Assembly: GCF_001668675.1 (NCBI RefSeq)
Contig: NZ_LZKQ01000159.1
Location: 1-64,000, forward strand
Length of the DNA stretch: 64,000 nucleotides
Direction: 5' to 3'
From: Mycobacterium asiaticum
GTDB lineage: Bacteria; Actinomycetota; Actinomycetes; Mycobacteriales; Mycobacteriaceae
The notes beneath the pieces were generated by a model. The model was not told where the DNA came from. It saw only the letters and a program-made list of their open reading frames with translations, and searched no databases. This document shows, one piece after another, positions 44,222 to 54,533 of the stretch (position 1 is its first letter; each line of letters begins with the position of its first letter). The translations under genes and the position numbers were made by a program.

Positions 44222-46101
44222 GCCGCCTGACGGAACGAGCGACCGCTTCCTTCGGCACCGCGCTGCTTCCCGAGGAGCACGGCGGGCCCTCGCCCGAACA
44301 GTTCGTCGCACGCGTCGACCGCTATCTCAACCGGATGCCGGCCACTTCCAGGCTGGCGGTGCGGACGGGGTTGATGTCGCTGGCGGCGGCGAGTTATCTC
44401 ACCACCGGGCGCTCGATGGCCCGCCTGGATCCCGCCCGGCGCGCCCAGGTGCTGCACCGTATCGCCGGGCTGAGCCCCGACGCCGGGGCCGCCGTCGAGG
44501 GCATGAAGGTGATCGGACTGTTGGCCAACGGCGCCGACAGCTACGCGACCGAACTGCTCTCCCGCGCCCAGCGCGACGCCGTGGCCCGCCCGGACGCCGC
44601 GCTGGACGTCACCCCGTCGACCGAGTGCGCCTCGGTCATCACGACCGATGTGGTGATCGTCGGCTCCGGCGCCGGAGGCGCGATGGCGGCCCGCACCCTG
44701 GCCCGGGCCGGACTCGATGCCGTCGTCCTGGAAGAAGGCCGGCGCTGGACCGTCGAGGAGTTCCGCACCACCCACCCCATGGACCGTTACGCCGGTTTGT
44801 ACCGCGGCGCCGGCGCCACCGTCGCGCTGGGCCGTCCGACGGTCGTGCTGCCCATGGGCCGGGCCGTCGGCGGCACCACCGTGGTCAATTCCGGGACCTG
44901 TTTTCGCCCACCGCGCGACGTGCAGCAACGGTGGCGCGACCAATTCGGGCTGGCCCTGGCCGACCCGGACCGGTTCGGTGCCTACCTCGACGAGGTCGAG
45001 CACACGCTGCAGGTCGCGCCGGCCCGCCGCGACGTGATGGGCCGCAACGGCAACCTGCTGCTCGAGGCCGCGGATTCGCTGGGCTGGCAGGCCGCACCCA
45101 TTCCGCGTAACGCGCCGGGGTGTGCGGGCTGCTGTCAGTGCGCGATCGGCTGCCCGCACAACGCCAAATACGGGGTCCATCTCAACGCGTTGCCGCAGGC
45201 GTGCGCCGCCGGCGCGCGCATCATCTCCCAAGCCCGTGTCGAGCGGGTGCTGGTTCAGGACGGGCGTGCTCGCGGGGTGCGTGCCCGTCGGCCGGACGGC
45301 ACCGCGATCGACATCCTGGCCGCCACCGTGGTGATCGCCGCGGGCGCCACCGAGACACCGATGCTGTTGCGGCGCAGTGGTCTTGGTCGGCACCCGCGGC
45401 TGGGCCACAACCTGGCGCTGCACCCGGCGACGATGCTCGCCGGCCGCTTCGACGATGACGTCTACGCCTGGCGCGGCATCCTGCAGAGCGCGGCCGTGCA
45501 CGAGTTCCACGAGTCCGACGGCGTGCTGATCGAGGCCACCTCCACACCGCCGGGCATGGGTTCGATGGTGTTTCCCGGCTACGGCGCCGAACTGCTGCGC
45601 TGGCTGGACCGCGCCCCGCAGGTGGCGACCTTCGGCGCGATGGTGGCCGATGAGGGAGTCGGCTCGGTGTTGTCGGTGCGCGGCGAGACGCTGGTGCGCT
45701 ACGACATCGCGCAGGGCGACATCGCCAAGCTGCGGGTAGCGCTGGAGACCATCGGGAAGTTGCTGTTCGCCGCGGGTGCCGTGGAGGTGCTCACCGGCCT
45801 GCCCGGCGCGATGACGGTGCGGTCGATGCCCGAGCTGCGCGAGGTGCTGGCTCGCAGCAACCCGCGCAGCCTGCATCTGGCGGCCTTCCACCCGACCGGC
45901 ACCGCGGCCGCCGGTTCCGACGCGCAGGTGTGTCCGGTCGACGCGACGGGACGGTTACGGGGTGTCGACGGGGTGTGGGTGGCGGATGCGTCGGTGCTGC
46001 CCAGCTGCCCCGAGGTGAATCCGCAGCTGTCCATCATGGCGGTGGCACTGGCGGTGGCCGACGAGGTGGCGGGCAGCCTGAATCAGCCCTCCAGCTTGTA
46101 G
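44218..46101 (+). CDS. GMC-family FAD oxidoreductase (Rv0492c-like)
   Basis: A 627-residue flavoprotein of the glucose-methanol-choline family. The FAD motif DVVIVGSGAGGAMAARTLARAG begins near residue 144, after an N-terminal helical extension. GRAVGGTTVVNSGTCFRPP is the GMC signature 1 region, and the C terminus has HPTGTAAAG and SCPEVNPQLSIMAVALAVADEV, as in cholesterol oxidase-like and long-chain alcohol oxidases. A Cys cluster CAGCCQCAIGCPHNAKYG is distinctive for this subgroup. A long-chain alcohol or sterol substrate is likely. It overlaps regX3 tail to tail by 19 bases. Confidence 0.88.
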   Translation: MSRLTERATASFGTALLPEEHGGPSPEQFVARVDRYLNRMPATSRLAVRTGLMSLAAASYLTTGRSMARLDPARRAQVLHRIAGLSPDAGAAVEGMKVIGLLANGADSYATELLSRAQRDAVARPDAALDVTPSTECASVITTDVVIVGSGAGGAMAARTLARAGLDAVVLEEGRRWTVEEFRTTHPMDRYAGLYRGAGATVALGRPTVVLPMGRAVGGTTVVNSGTCFRPPRDVQQRWRDQFGLALADPDRFGAYLDEVEHTLQVAPARRDVMGRNGNLLLEAADSLGWQAAPIPRNAPGCAGCCQCAIGCPHNAKYGVHLNALPQACAAGARIISQARVERVLVQDGRARGVRARRPDGTAIDILAATVVIAAGATETPMLLRRSGLGRHPRLGHNLALHPATMLAGRFDDDVYAWRGILQSAAVHEFHESDGVLIEATSTPPGMGSMVFPGYGAELLRWLDRAPQVATFGAMVADEGVGSVLSVRGETLVRYDIAQGDIAKLRVALETIGKLLFAAGAVEVLTGLPGAMTVRSMPELREVLARSNPRSLHLAAFHPTGTAAAGSDAQVCPVDATGRLRGVDGVWVADASVLPSCPEVNPQLSIMAVALAVADEVAGSLNQPSSL

Positions 46102-46766
46102 CCCAGTCCCCGCACCGTCACCAAGTGCACCGGGTTGGCCGGGTCCGCCTCGATCTTGGAGCGCAGCCGCTTGACGTGTACGTCGAGGGTCTTGGTGTCG
46201 CCGACGTAGTCTGCCCCCCAGACCCGGTCGATCAACTGACCGCGGGTCAGTACCCGTCCGCTGTTGCGCATCAGGTACTCAAGTAGGTCGAATTCCTTGA
46301 GCGGCAACGTGATTGTGTCGCCGTTCACCGAAACGACGTGCCGCTCGACATCCATCCGGACCGGTCCGGACTCGAGCACTCCGTCGCTGATCTCCGAGTC
46401 GTCGTCACCGCCGCGGCGCAGCACGGCCCGGATCCGGGCGATCAACTCGCGCGCGGAGTAGGGCTTGGTGACGTAGTCGTCGGCGCCCAACTCCAGGCCG
46501 ACCACCTTGTCGATCTCGCTGTCGCGGGCGGTGACCATGATCACCGGCACACCCGAGCGGGCGCGCAATTGCTTGCAAACCTCGGTGCCGGACATGCCCG
46601 GCAGCATCAAATCCAGCAGCACGATGTCGGCGCCGGCGCGGTCGAACTCGGCGAGCGCCGCGGGTCCGTCGGTCACCACCGTGGCCTCGAAACCCTCTTT
46701 ACGCAGCAGAAACGCCAGCGGGTCCGCCAGCGACTCCTCGTCCTCCACGATCAATACGCTGGTCAT
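46083..46766 (-). CDS. regX3: Response regulator RegX3
   Basis: A 227-residue OmpR/PhoB-type response regulator for phosphate limitation. The receiver domain has the acidic pocket VEDEE, the phosphoacceptor Asp52 (LLDLMLPG), and the Lys in YVTKPYS. The C-terminal winged helix has FDLLEYLMRNSGRVLTRGQLIDRVWG and TLDVHVKRLRSKIE. The ATG overlaps the senX3 stop by one base (TAATG). Confidence 0.97.
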   Translation of the reverse strand: MTSVLIVEDEESLADPLAFLLRKEGFEATVVTDGPAALAEFDRAGADIVLLDLMLPGMSGTEVCKQLRARSGVPVIMVTARDSEIDKVVGLELGADDYVTKPYSARELIARIRAVLRRGGDDDSEISDGVLESGPVRMDVERHVVSVNGDTITLPLKEFDLLEYLMRNSGRVLTRGQLIDRVWGADYVGDTKTLDVHVKRLRSKIEADPANPVHLVTVRGLGYKLEG

Positions 46767-48007
46767 TATCGGCTCAGCTCTTCCTCTCGTTGTGGCCGGC
46801 CTGGCCTTTTCTCGCGGCTCAGGAGTTGCTCGGCCTGGTCGTTGTCCTCCTGCGGCGGCGTCGATGCCTGCCCGTCGGCCGGAATGGACAGCGTGAAGGT
46901 CGACCCGGTCCCGGGCTTGCTCCAGACCCCGATGCTGCCGCCGTGGTTGGCCGCGACATGCTTGACGATCGCCAACCCCAGCCCACTTCCGCCGGTGGCG
47001 CGCGAGCGCGCCTTGTCGCCGCGGAAGAAGCGCTCGAAGACGCGCTCCTGGTCCTCCAGGGCGATTCCGATGCCCCGGTCGGTGACGGCGATCTCGATGT
47101 TGTCGCCGCGCCGGCGGCGGCTGATCGAGACCAGCGAGCCGCGCGGCGAATAGGCGATCGCGTTGGACACCAGGTTGGCCAGGGCGGTCACCAGCAGGGT
47201 TTGGTCGCCCACCACTTGCAGCCCGCTCGGGGCGTCGGTCCGGACCTCGATCTCGGCGTTCTCGGCGGCCACCTTGTGCCGCGCAATCGCTTCGGACACG
47301 ACGGTGTCGATTTCGACGTCGGTCACGTTGGACAGCCGCTCGGCGCCCTGCAGCCGGGACAGCTCGATCAGCTCGGCGACCATGTCACCCAGGCGGTTGG
47401 CCTCGATCAGCACCTTCTCAGCGAACCTGCGCACGGTCTCGGAGTCGTCGGTGGAGGCCAACAGGGCCTCGGCGAGCAAGGCCATCGCACCGACCGGCGT
47501 CTTGAGCTCGTGACTGACATTGGCGACGAAGTCGCGCCGCGTCGCCTCCATCCGGGCGTAGTCGGACTGGTCATGGACGAACACCACCGCGAACCGGCGG
47601 TCCTCCTCGCTGAGCAACCGGGCATGGCCGTGCACCAACAACCCGGACCGGCCACCGGAACGCTTGGCCGGCGCCAGGTCGAACTCGACGTCTTCCCCGC
47701 CCAGAGCTTGCTGGGCGGCCCGCCAGGCCTCGTCGTCGAGCTGCCGGTCGCGGACCAGACCGAGCTCCTTGGCCCGGTTGTTGAGGTAGACGACGTCGCG
47801 GTGGGTGTCCACCACCGCCGCCCCCATCGGCATCAACGCGACGATCTGCTGCAGCATCTGGGCGATGGTGATCCCGGTCCATTCGGTGGCCACTCGCTGG
47901 CGGCGTTGCCCCACCCGGCCTGACAGCCGGACACCCGCTGCCACACCCACGGCCAATGCCAGCGTGGACAAAACCCCGGCCAGCAACAGTGCCGAGAACA
48001 CAGTCAC
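46766..48007 (-). CDS. senX3: Sensor histidine kinase SenX3
   Basis: A 413-residue membrane-linked histidine kinase. One clear N-terminal helix (about 5-27) is followed by a PAS-like domain (50-150), the dimerisation H-box [12 protein letters not shown] with His167, and ATPase motifs: LVSNAIAY (N box), DRGIGI (G1), FERFFRGD (F box) and [13 protein letters not shown] (G2). It autophosphorylates and controls RegX3; with PhoU and the Pst system it senses phosphate. Start at 48007 is GTG or equivalent at the predicted site; neighbours upstream are gpm1. Confidence 0.96.
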   Translation of the reverse strand: MTVFSALLLAGVLSTLALAVGVAAGVRLSGRVGQRRQRVATEWTGITIAQMLQQIVALMPMGAAVVDTHRDVVYLNNRAKELGLVRDRQLDDEAWRAAQQALGGEDVEFDLAPAKRSGGRSGLLVHGHARLLSEEDRRFAVVFVHDQSDYARMEATRRDFVANVSHELKTPVGAMALLAEALLASTDDSETVRRFAEKVLIEANRLGDMVAELIELSRLQGAERLSNVTDVEIDTVVSEAIARHKVAAENAEIEVRTDAPSGLQVVGDQTLLVTALANLVSNAIAYSPRGSLVSISRRRRGDNIEIAVTDRGIGIALEDQERVFERFFRGDKARSRATGGSGLGLAIVKHVAANHGGSIGVWSKPGTGSTFTLSIPADGQASTPPQEDNDQAEQLLSREKRPGRPQREEELSR

Positions 48008-48142
48008 ACCAGAAATCCTACAAATCAGGTGAACGGTGCCCTAGCGGAGCGCGGCCAAAATCGTACAAGTCACATGCTCCGCCACAGGTGTTCGGCTGCA
48101 GTTCACGCGGCGTTTAGCAACCGGCCGCGCGCGCGCCCCAAA

Positions 48143-48898
48143 TCACCCTTTCGCGGTGCCCTGGCTGGCCACCGCTGCGGCTCCGGCCTCGGCCGCGTCC
48201 GGGTCCAGATAGGTCCCACCAGGCACGACCGGCCGCAGATCGGCGTCCAGGTCATAGCGCAGCGGGATCCCGGTCGGGATGTTCAGTCCGACGACGTCGT
48301 CATCGGACATCCCGTCCAGGTACTTGACCAGGGCACGCAGCGAATTTCCGTGGGCCGCGATCAGCACCGTCTTGCCGATGCGCAGATCCGGCACGATCAC
48401 GTCGGTGTAATAGGGCAAAAAGCGGTCCACCACGTCGGCCAGGCACTCGGTCAGCGGGCCGCCGTTGATGTTGGCGTAGCGCGGGTCGGTGTCCTGGCTG
48501 AACTCGCTGCCCCGCTCGATCTCCGGCGGCGGGGTGTCGTAGCTGCGTCGCCACGCCATGAACTGTTCTTCGCCGTACTTCTCCTTGGTCTTGGCCTTGT
48601 CCAGGCCCTGCAACGCCCCGTAATGGCGTTCGTTGAGCCGCCAGCTGCGGTGCACCGGGATCCACAGCCGGTCCGCGGCGTCCAGAGCCAGGTGCGCGGT
48701 GCTGATCGCACGCCGCAGCAACGAGGTGTAGAGCACGTCGGGCAGCAGGTTTTGCTCGGCCAGCAGTTCCCCGCCTCGCACCGCCTCGGCGCGGCCCTTC
48801 TCGGTCAGGCCGACGTCGACCCATCCGGTGAACAGATTGCGGGCATTCCAGTCGCTTTCGCCGTGGCGCAGCAGCACCAATGTGCCAATGTCTCCCAT
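48143..48898 (-). CDS. gpm1: 2,3-bisphosphoglycerate-dependent phosphoglycerate mutase
   Basis: Interconverts 3- and 2-phosphoglycerate in glycolysis. Length is 251 residues. The phosphohistidine motif is [12 protein letters not shown] (His12), followed by [24 protein letters not shown] and the second catalytic histidine in [20 protein letters not shown]-terminal Ala/Gly-rich tail is present. It lies 135 bases upstream of senX3 on the same strand. Unlike the paralogue at 2.1-2.7 kb, every glycolytic-mutase motif is present. Confidence 0.96.
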   Translation of the reverse strand: MGDIGTLVLLRHGESDWNARNLFTGWVDVGLTEKGRAEAVRGGELLAEQNLLPDVLYTSLLRRAISTAHLALDAADRLWIPVHRSWRLNERHYGALQGLDKAKTKEKYGEEQFMAWRRSYDTPPPEIERGSEFSQDTDPRYANINGGPLTECLADVVDRFLPYYTDVIVPDLRIGKTVLIAAHGNSLRALVKYLDGMSDDDVVGLNIPTGIPLRYDLDADLRPVVPGGTYLDPDAAEAGAAAVASQGTAKG

Positions 48899-48912
48899 GC
48901 GGGAAAGTCTCT

Positions 48913-48984
48913 CACGCTCATCGAGCGTGGGGCGTACGGAGGAGTTCGAGCGGGTTCGCGTACCGCAGGCCCACGCTCGACGAG
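48913..48984. repeat. Inverted repeat between the YbjN-like gene and gpm1
   Basis: CTCATCGAGCGTGGG (48917-48931) pairs with CCCACGCTCGACGAG (48970-48984) with one mismatch. A smaller hairpin CACGCTC/GAGCGTG (48913-48929) is nested in the left arm. It immediately follows the stop of the YbjN-like gene on the minus strand, so it can serve as its terminator or as a processing site. Confidence 0.65.
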
Positions 48985-49488
48985 TCAGTCCTCTTCGTCC
49001 TCGATGAGATGTGCGAATGCCTCGAGGTTCTTCAGCGACTCACCGCGCGACACCCGCCAGTCCCACTCTTTCTGGATCGACGAGCGAAAACCCAACTCCA
49101 GCAACGTATTGAAGTCCGAGTCGACCGCTTCGAGCACCTGGCCCAGCACCCGGTCGATCTCGTCGGCGTCAACGGAAGCCAGCGACATCCGCCCGACCAG
49201 GTAGATGTCGCCGACGTTGTCCAAGGTGTAGGCGACCCCGTAGAGCCGGCGGTTGCGCTTGAGCAGGAACCGGTACACACCCTCGTGGTTCTCGTCGGGC
49301 TTGCGGCACACGAACGCCTCGACCCGCACCGAATGCTCCCCGATGCTCAAGATGGTGTTGGTCTTCAGCCGACGCTCGCCGGGTAACTCGACAATGATGC
49401 CCGGCAACCCGCCCCGCGCCCCGGCGTGCTTCGAGTACTGCAGATCGCTGCCGCGCAGCGCGTCCTCGATAACCTGCTCGACGCTCAC
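48985..49488 (-). CDS. YbjN/TY-chaperone-like protein (Rv0487-like)
   Basis: A 167-residue cytoplasmic protein with the YbjN fold seen in type III secretion chaperone-like proteins. Segments [45 protein letters not shown] and [20 protein letters not shown] are typical of the actinobacterial family. The GTG start forms GTGA with the mshA stop. Its role is unknown; it is constantly next to mshA in mycobacteria. Confidence 0.82.
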   Translation of the reverse strand: MSVEQVIEDALRGSDLQYSKHAGARGGLPGIIVELPGERRLKTNTILSIGEHSVRVEAFVCRKPDENHEGVYRFLLKRNRRLYGVAYTLDNVGDIYLVGRMSLASVDADEIDRVLGQVLEAVDSDFNTLLELGFRSSIQKEWDWRVSRGESLKNLEAFAHLIEDEED

Positions 49489-50816
49489 GCACCCACCCCG
49501 CGACGCGCTGTCCAGCGGCGGGGCTTGCGCTTGGCGGTGAGATCACGGAGATCACGCACGCGGCGCTGCCGGTCAGCGGTGAAGTCACCGATCGCACGCC
49601 GGTAGCTGGCCAGCAATGCGTCGGTGGTGTTCTCCCAGGAGAAAGTGGCCGCATGCTTGGCCGCGGCGCGGCTCATCGCCCAGCCCTGCGGGCCGGCGCC
49701 GATGCGCAGCAGGTGGTCGATGGCGTCGGCCCACTGTCCGACATCGTGTCCGGACACCAGCGTGCCGGTGACCCCGTCGCGCACCGCCACCGGCAGCCCG
49801 CCGACCGCGGCCGCCACCACGGGCGTGCCGCAGGCCTGCGCCTCGACCGCGACCAGGCCGAACGACTCCGAATAACTCGGCACCGCGACCAGGTCCGCCG
49901 CATGGAACAAGGTCGCCAGCTCGGAGCGGGACTGCGGGGGCAGGAACGTCACCCGTTCGGCGATGCCCAGCTCGTCGGCCAAGCGTGCCAGCCCGTCCGG
50001 CGAGGCCAGCCCGCTGCCCGACGGCCCCCCGGCGACGATGATCCGCACACCCGGCAGTCTGGCCGCCGCGCGCAGCACGATGTCGGGCGCTTTGAGCGGC
50101 TGGATCCGTCCGACGAACGCCACCACCGGCTCGTCCGCGGCGAGTCCCAGTGCGTGCCGGGCCGCCGCTCGGTCACCGGGTGAGAACACGTCCAGGTCGA
50201 CACCGGGGTGCACCACATCGATGCGCGACGGATCCGCGTGATGCAACGAAATCAATTGACGTGCTTCGTCTTCGGTGTTGACGATTAACCGGTCAGCCTC
50301 ATCGACGACCTGCTGTTCGCCGATCGTGCGCATCGGCGGCTCGGCCGTGTCGCCCTCGGCCAGGGTGGCGTTCTTGACCGCGGCCAGCGTGTGCGCGGTA
50401 TGCACCAGCGGCACCGCCCACCGGTCCCGCGCCAGCCAGCCGACCTGTCCGGACAGCCAGTAGTGGGAGTGCACGATGTCGTAGTAACCCGGCTCGTGCG
50501 CGGCCTCCGCGCGCAGCACACTGGCGGCGAAGGCACACAGCTGAGTCGGCAGGTCGTATTTGTCCAAGCCCTCGAACGGCCCCGCCACCACGTTGCGCAC
50601 CAGCACGCCGGGCTCGACGTGCACGATCGCCGGATCGGCCGATGCGGTGGCCCGGGTGAAGATCTCCACCTCGATGCCGCGCCGGGCCAGATGCAGCGCG
50701 CTCTGCAACACGTAGACGTTCATTCCGCCGGCATCACCGGTGCCGGGCTGCGCCAGTGGCGACGTGTGTACCGCTAACAGGGCAACCCGACGGGGATCGT
50801 CACCGGCATAACGCAC
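49485..50816 (-). CDS. mshA: D-inositol-3-phosphate glycosyltransferase (mycothiol synthesis)
   Basis: Transfers GlcNAc from UDP-GlcNAc to 1-L-inositol-1-phosphate, the first step in mycothiol synthesis. Length is 443 residues. The acceptor loop is [12 protein letters not shown], followed by [12 protein letters not shown], the linker [30 protein letters not shown] and the E-x7-E motif in [20 protein letters not shown]. The GTG at 50816 is the first usable start; the M. tuberculosis protein is longer at the N terminus, but that extension is not essential to the fold. Confidence 0.96.
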   Translation of the reverse strand: MRYAGDDPRRVALLAVHTSPLAQPGTGDAGGMNVYVLQSALHLARRGIEVEIFTRATASADPAIVHVEPGVLVRNVVAGPFEGLDKYDLPTQLCAFAASVLRAEAAHEPGYYDIVHSHYWLSGQVGWLARDRWAVPLVHTAHTLAAVKNATLAEGDTAEPPMRTIGEQQVVDEADRLIVNTEDEARQLISLHHADPSRIDVVHPGVDLDVFSPGDRAAARHALGLAADEPVVAFVGRIQPLKAPDIVLRAAARLPGVRIIVAGGPSGSGLASPDGLARLADELGIAERVTFLPPQSRSELATLFHAADLVAVPSYSESFGLVAVEAQACGTPVVAAAVGGLPVAVRDGVTGTLVSGHDVGQWADAIDHLLRIGAGPQGWAMSRAAAKHAATFSWENTTDALLASYRRAIGDFTADRQRRVRDLRDLTAKRKPRRWTARRGVGA

Positions 50817-50870
50817 ACTGTCATCTTTACAGGACGCGCGGATCCGAACCGTCGCGAGCAGGTCAGAGCG

Positions 50871-52187
50871 CTACTTGGCGATCGCCTCGGGCTCGGCGCC
50901 GGCGCCGCGGCTGCCGATCACCCCGGACCTGCGCATCGCGCTCAACGGGTCGGCATACAAGCTGTCCAGCGAGGTGATGCCGGCGCCGGCCTCCTGCACC
51001 CGGTTGCCGAAGGCGGTGACGCGGATATCCCGGGGTGGCAGCACCGAGCGGGCCGCGAAGGCCGCCTCGACGTCCTGCATTGCCTCCGGATATTCGGTGA
51101 ACGCCTGCCCGCCGACCACCAACTCGTCCGGGTTGAGCAGGTCGCGCAGCAAGGCGACGGCCTCGCCCAGCACCCGGGCACGTTCGGTCAGCAGTTCCCT
51201 GGCCTGTTGGTTGCCGGACCGGGCCAGCCGCAGCAGGTCGGTGGTCGCGCCGGCCGAGGCACCAGCGCGGTTGCTGGGGGCGACACCCGGCAGGATCCGC
51301 AGCCGTCGGGCGGCCGCCAGCACCGCCTCGTCGCTGACGGTGGACTCCAATTGACCGGTGCCGCCCAGCAATTCGGATTGCACCGGCAGCGCGGCAATGG
51401 TGCCCGGACCGCTGGCCGGGCAATGCACCCGTCCGCCGATCACCAGCGCGTAGCCCACCGTCTCGCGCGCATACACATACAGGCTGGTCGAGGAGCCGGG
51501 GGCGAACCGCCGCATGCCGAGCAACAGTTCGGCACCGGCCATGGCGTCGACGTGGGCCGCGACCGACACCGGCAGCCCGAGCGCGTCGGCCAGCACCGGG
51601 CCGACCGGAGCCTGTCGCCAGCCCAGCCGCGGGTGGTCGACCAAGCCGTTGGCACTGTCGACGGTGCCACCGATCGACACCCCGACCCACAGCGCCCGCC
51701 GCCGGTGCCAACGCTGCAGGTAGCGGCTGGCGCTGTGCGCGAGCGAGGCCAGCGCCGGGCCCGCGGCGTTGAGCGGCGTCGGAGTCTCGACCGTGTCCAG
51801 CGTGCGCCCGAACAGGTCGGTGGCCACGATGCTGGTGGTTCGCGCGCCGATGTGGATGCCGAGCGTGACGAACGGCTCGTGGTTGACCTCGACCGGGACG
51901 CGGGGACGTCCAATCGCCCCGGACAGCGCGAGGTCGGCGCGCTCCCGCAGCAGTCCGGCCTCCAGCAAAGCGATGACCTGCCGGTTCACCGTCGCAATGC
52001 TCAGCGAGGTGACGTTGGCGATGACGTCGCGTCCGACCGGTCCGCGCAACCGTACGGCGCGGAAGACCGAGGCCGCCGCCGAGTCGGAGAGGTGCAGCGC
52101 CGGCGGCACGATCTGGCGATACGACCGCAGCGGTCCCTTAGCGCCGTGGCGCCTGTGTGATTGGTGGGTGAGGGTAGTTGAGTGCAC
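50871..52187 (-). CDS. ROK-family transcriptional regulator (Rv0485-like)
   Basis: A 438-residue regulator with an N-terminal winged helix (VFRAVRLRGPVGRDVIANVTSLSIATVNRQVIALLEAGLL) and a ROK kinase-like domain (GIHIGARTTSIVATDLFG; HVDAMAGAELLLG; LNPDELVVGGQAF). The zinc-binding Cys cluster of sugar-kinase ROK proteins is absent, so it is probably a ligand sensor only. The GTG at 52187 reproduces the length I recall for Rv0485, which has been linked to control of the pe13-ppe18 pair. It is divergent from the dehydrogenase across about 180 bases. Confidence 0.85.
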   Translation of the reverse strand: MHSTTLTHQSHRRHGAKGPLRSYRQIVPPALHLSDSAAASVFRAVRLRGPVGRDVIANVTSLSIATVNRQVIALLEAGLLRERADLALSGAIGRPRVPVEVNHEPFVTLGIHIGARTTSIVATDLFGRTLDTVETPTPLNAAGPALASLAHSASRYLQRWHRRRALWVGVSIGGTVDSANGLVDHPRLGWRQAPVGPVLADALGLPVSVAAHVDAMAGAELLLGMRRFAPGSSTSLYVYARETVGYALVIGGRVHCPASGPGTIAALPVQSELLGGTGQLESTVSDEAVLAAARRLRILPGVAPSNRAGASAGATTDLLRLARSGNQQARELLTERARVLGEAVALLRDLLNPDELVVGGQAFTEYPEAMQDVEAAFAARSVLPPRDIRVTAFGNRVQEAGAGITSLDSLYADPLSAMRRSGVIGSRGAGAEPEAIAK

Positions 52188-52369
52188 TGGCAGTCCTTGT
52201 CCGAGTTCCGATGGCCGGGTCCCTGGCCACACCCGAGACTTGCGTCAGTTCAGGCGCGGCAAAGTGCGCGACAACAACACGCGCCCGCGCAGAGACACGC
52301 GGTCGTCGTGTGGAACGTGACGGTGCGGTACACATCGGAAAATTTAGCACGTTTACTAGAGTTGTCTCG

Positions 52370-53131
52370 GTGAGACCTTCCGAGAGCCGAAATCGAGTAG
52401 CGGTGGTAACCGGGGCCAGCTCGGGCATCGGTGAAGCAACCGCGAAAACGCTTGCTACACAGGGCTTTCACGTCGTCACGGTGGCCCGTCGGACGGACCG
52501 GATCAATGCGCTGGCAGCAGAGATCGGCGGCACCCCGATTGTGGCCGATGTCACAAAAGACGAGGACGTGGCCGCGCTGGCCCGGGGATTGGACCGGGTA
52601 GATGTGCTGGTCAACAACGCCGGCGGGGCCCGTGGGCTGGCGCCGGTGGCCGATGCCGACATGGCGCACTGGCGGTGGATGTGGGAGACCAACGTGCTGG
52701 GCACGTTGCGGGTGACCCGCGCGCTGCTACCCAAGCTGATCGATTCCGGCGACGGCCTGATCGTCACCGTGACTTCCATTGCCGCACTTGAGATTTACGA
52801 TGGCGGAGCCGGCTACACGGCGGCTAAACACGCGCAGGGCGCGCTGCACCGCACGCTGCGCGGCGAGCTGCTGGGCAAGCCGGTACGCCTCACCGAGGTT
52901 GCTCCGGGGGCGGTCGAGACCGAGTTTTCGCTGGTTCGCTTCGACGGCGATCAGCAGCGCGCGGAGGCCGTTTACACCGGCATGACGCCGCTGGTGGCAA
53001 ACGATGTGGCTGAGGTGATCGGCTTCGTGGCATCACGGCCGCCGCACGTCAACCTCGACCAAATCATCATCCGCCCGCGCGATCAGGCCTCAGCGACCCG
53101 TCGGTTCAACCACCTGGACGAGAAGAGCTAG
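52370..53131 (+). CDS. Short-chain dehydrogenase (Rv0484c-like)
   Basis: A 253-residue classical SDR of the YdfG/serine 3-dehydrogenase type. Motifs are [33 protein letters not shown] and YTAAKHA. The GTG at 52370 gives a normal short N terminus before the Rossmann strand; longer readings would cross the ROK promoter. The transcript may be leaderless or short-leadered, as ACTAGAG lies just upstream. The gene overlaps the L,D-transpeptidase tail to tail by 26 bases. The substrate is unknown. Confidence 0.88.
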   Translation: MRPSESRNRVAVVTGASSGIGEATAKTLATQGFHVVTVARRTDRINALAAEIGGTPIVADVTKDEDVAALARGLDRVDVLVNNAGGARGLAPVADADMAHWRWMWETNVLGTLRVTRALLPKLIDSGDGLIVTVTSIAALEIYDGGAGYTAAKHAQGALHRTLRGELLGKPVRLTEVAPGAVETEFSLVRFDGDQQRAEAVYTGMTPLVANDVAEVIGFVASRPPHVNLDQIIIRPRDQASATRRFNHLDEKS

Positions 53132-54482
53132 GAGAGCTCGACGTCGTGGTGGGCGTGCCGGACAGGCTCGGCGCGGTAGAGGGGGTGGCCGGTGCCGTCA
53201 CCGGAATCTGGGTGCCAGGCGGGCGCGCGGCCGGGGGCGGCAGGGCCGACATCGACACCCAGGTGTCCCAGTCCACGGCCCAGTCCCAGATGTCGCCGTC
53301 AGAGTAGGACAGCTGGATGGTGCTGCCGGTCACCTCGACCGGGTCGCCGTAGATCGCCGTCTGGAAGTACTCCGCGGCGTCGGACGTCGACAGGTTGATG
53401 CAGCCGTTGGTGACGTTGCTGTTGCCCTGTGCGCCGGCGCTCATCGGGTTGGCGTGGATGAACTCGCCGTTGTTGGAGATCCGCACCGCCCAGCGCTCGT
53501 GCACGTTGCTGTAGCCCGCGGCCGGGTTGGACATGTAGAAGTCGGCGTACTTCTCGGTGACGACGTGGATGCCGTTGCGGGTGACGTTGCGGGCCTTGTC
53601 GGCCTCGCCGTAGCTGCACGGGAAGTCCATGATGACGCCGGCGTCGGTGACCACCTGGATGCGGTGCGACGACACCTCGGCCTTGACCACCTGACGGCGG
53701 CCGATCTGGATGTTCAACGAGAAGTCCTGCGCGCCGTAGGCACCGTCTCCGAACGGCAGGCCGTAGAGCTTGGCGTCGACGTTGACCGTGGTGCCGGCCG
53801 GGTAGTACTCGCGCGGGCGGTAGTGGATGCGGGCGCCCTTGGCCTCGTCGGGCAGCCAGGCCCAGCTCCCCTCGACCGGCGGGTTGGTGGTGACGGTGAG
53901 CGCCCGCTCGACGGCGGCCTTGTCGGCGATCGGCGCGTCGAACTGGATGATGATCGGCGCCGCGATGCCCACCGTCTGGCCGTCGGCGAGCTGGAATCCG
54001 CCGTCGATCTTCTTCTTCGGCGTCACGGTGATGAACTTGCCCGCCACCGGAATGGCCTTGCCGTCGTGGCCGACGGCGGAGCCGCTCCAGGTGTATGTGG
54101 TGTCGTATCCCAGCGGCTCGGTGGTCATGAACACCGTGCGGTCCTGGTTGAACGTGCCGGCGACGGGCTTGCCGGCGGAATTGGTCAGCGCGACCCGCTG
54201 AAACCAGCCGTCACTGACCTGGACGCTGATCGGCGCGATCGGCACCACGTCCTCGGTCGCATCGGCCGGCTGGTAGGTCAGTTTGGGCGCCGGGGGCGGC
54301 TTCTTCTCGGCGTGCGGGAGGCTGGTCTTTCCGGCGCAGGCGGCCAGGACGCTGGGTGCGAACACGCCGACACCCAGGGCTGCCAGAGCCCGGCGTCGGT
54401 TGATCGCCCCGCCATTTCGGGGGGCGCTGGGAGTGCTCACAACAGTTAAAGATACCGGGCGAAACACCCTCTCCCCCACCAC
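53106..54482 (-). CDS. lprQ: L,D-transpeptidase lipoprotein (LprQ / LdtMt5-like)
   Basis: Forms 3-3 cross-links in peptidoglycan outside the membrane. Length is 458 residues. The signal segment is followed by a lipobox (LAAC, Cys49). Two immunoglobulin-like domains (about 70-260) precede the YkuD catalytic domain, with His343 and Cys361 in [19 protein letters not shown]; in most L,D-transpeptidases the motif has HGC where this subgroup has NGC. A Pro/Ser/Thr-rich tail ends the protein. GTG 54482 or 54479 is the start. It lies 51 bases after murB. Confidence 0.94.
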   Translation of the reverse strand: MVGERVFRPVSLTVVSTPSAPRNGGAINRRRALAALGVGVFAPSVLAACAGKTSLPHAEKKPPPAPKLTYQPADATEDVVPIAPISVQVSDGWFQRVALTNSAGKPVAGTFNQDRTVFMTTEPLGYDTTYTWSGSAVGHDGKAIPVAGKFITVTPKKKIDGGFQLADGQTVGIAAPIIIQFDAPIADKAAVERALTVTTNPPVEGSWAWLPDEAKGARIHYRPREYYPAGTTVNVDAKLYGLPFGDGAYGAQDFSLNIQIGRRQVVKAEVSSHRIQVVTDAGVIMDFPCSYGEADKARNVTRNGIHVVTEKYADFYMSNPAAGYSNVHERWAVRISNNGEFIHANPMSAGAQGNSNVTNGCINLSTSDAAEYFQTAIYGDPVEVTGSTIQLSYSDGDIWDWAVDWDTWVSMSALPPPAARPPGTQIPVTAPATPSTAPSLSGTPTTTSSSPSSSRPGG

Positions 54483-54533
54483 AAAGAGCCGCGGCGGGGC
54501 GTCAACGACGTGCCTGAAGTGGCAAACCAGCAG

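Noticed and set aside
48028..48106. GGTGAAC and GTTCAC motifs upstream of senX3 as RegX3 sites
   Set aside because: Spacing (about 67 bases) and orientation do not give a convincing paired site; I could not recall the consensus well enough to claim it.
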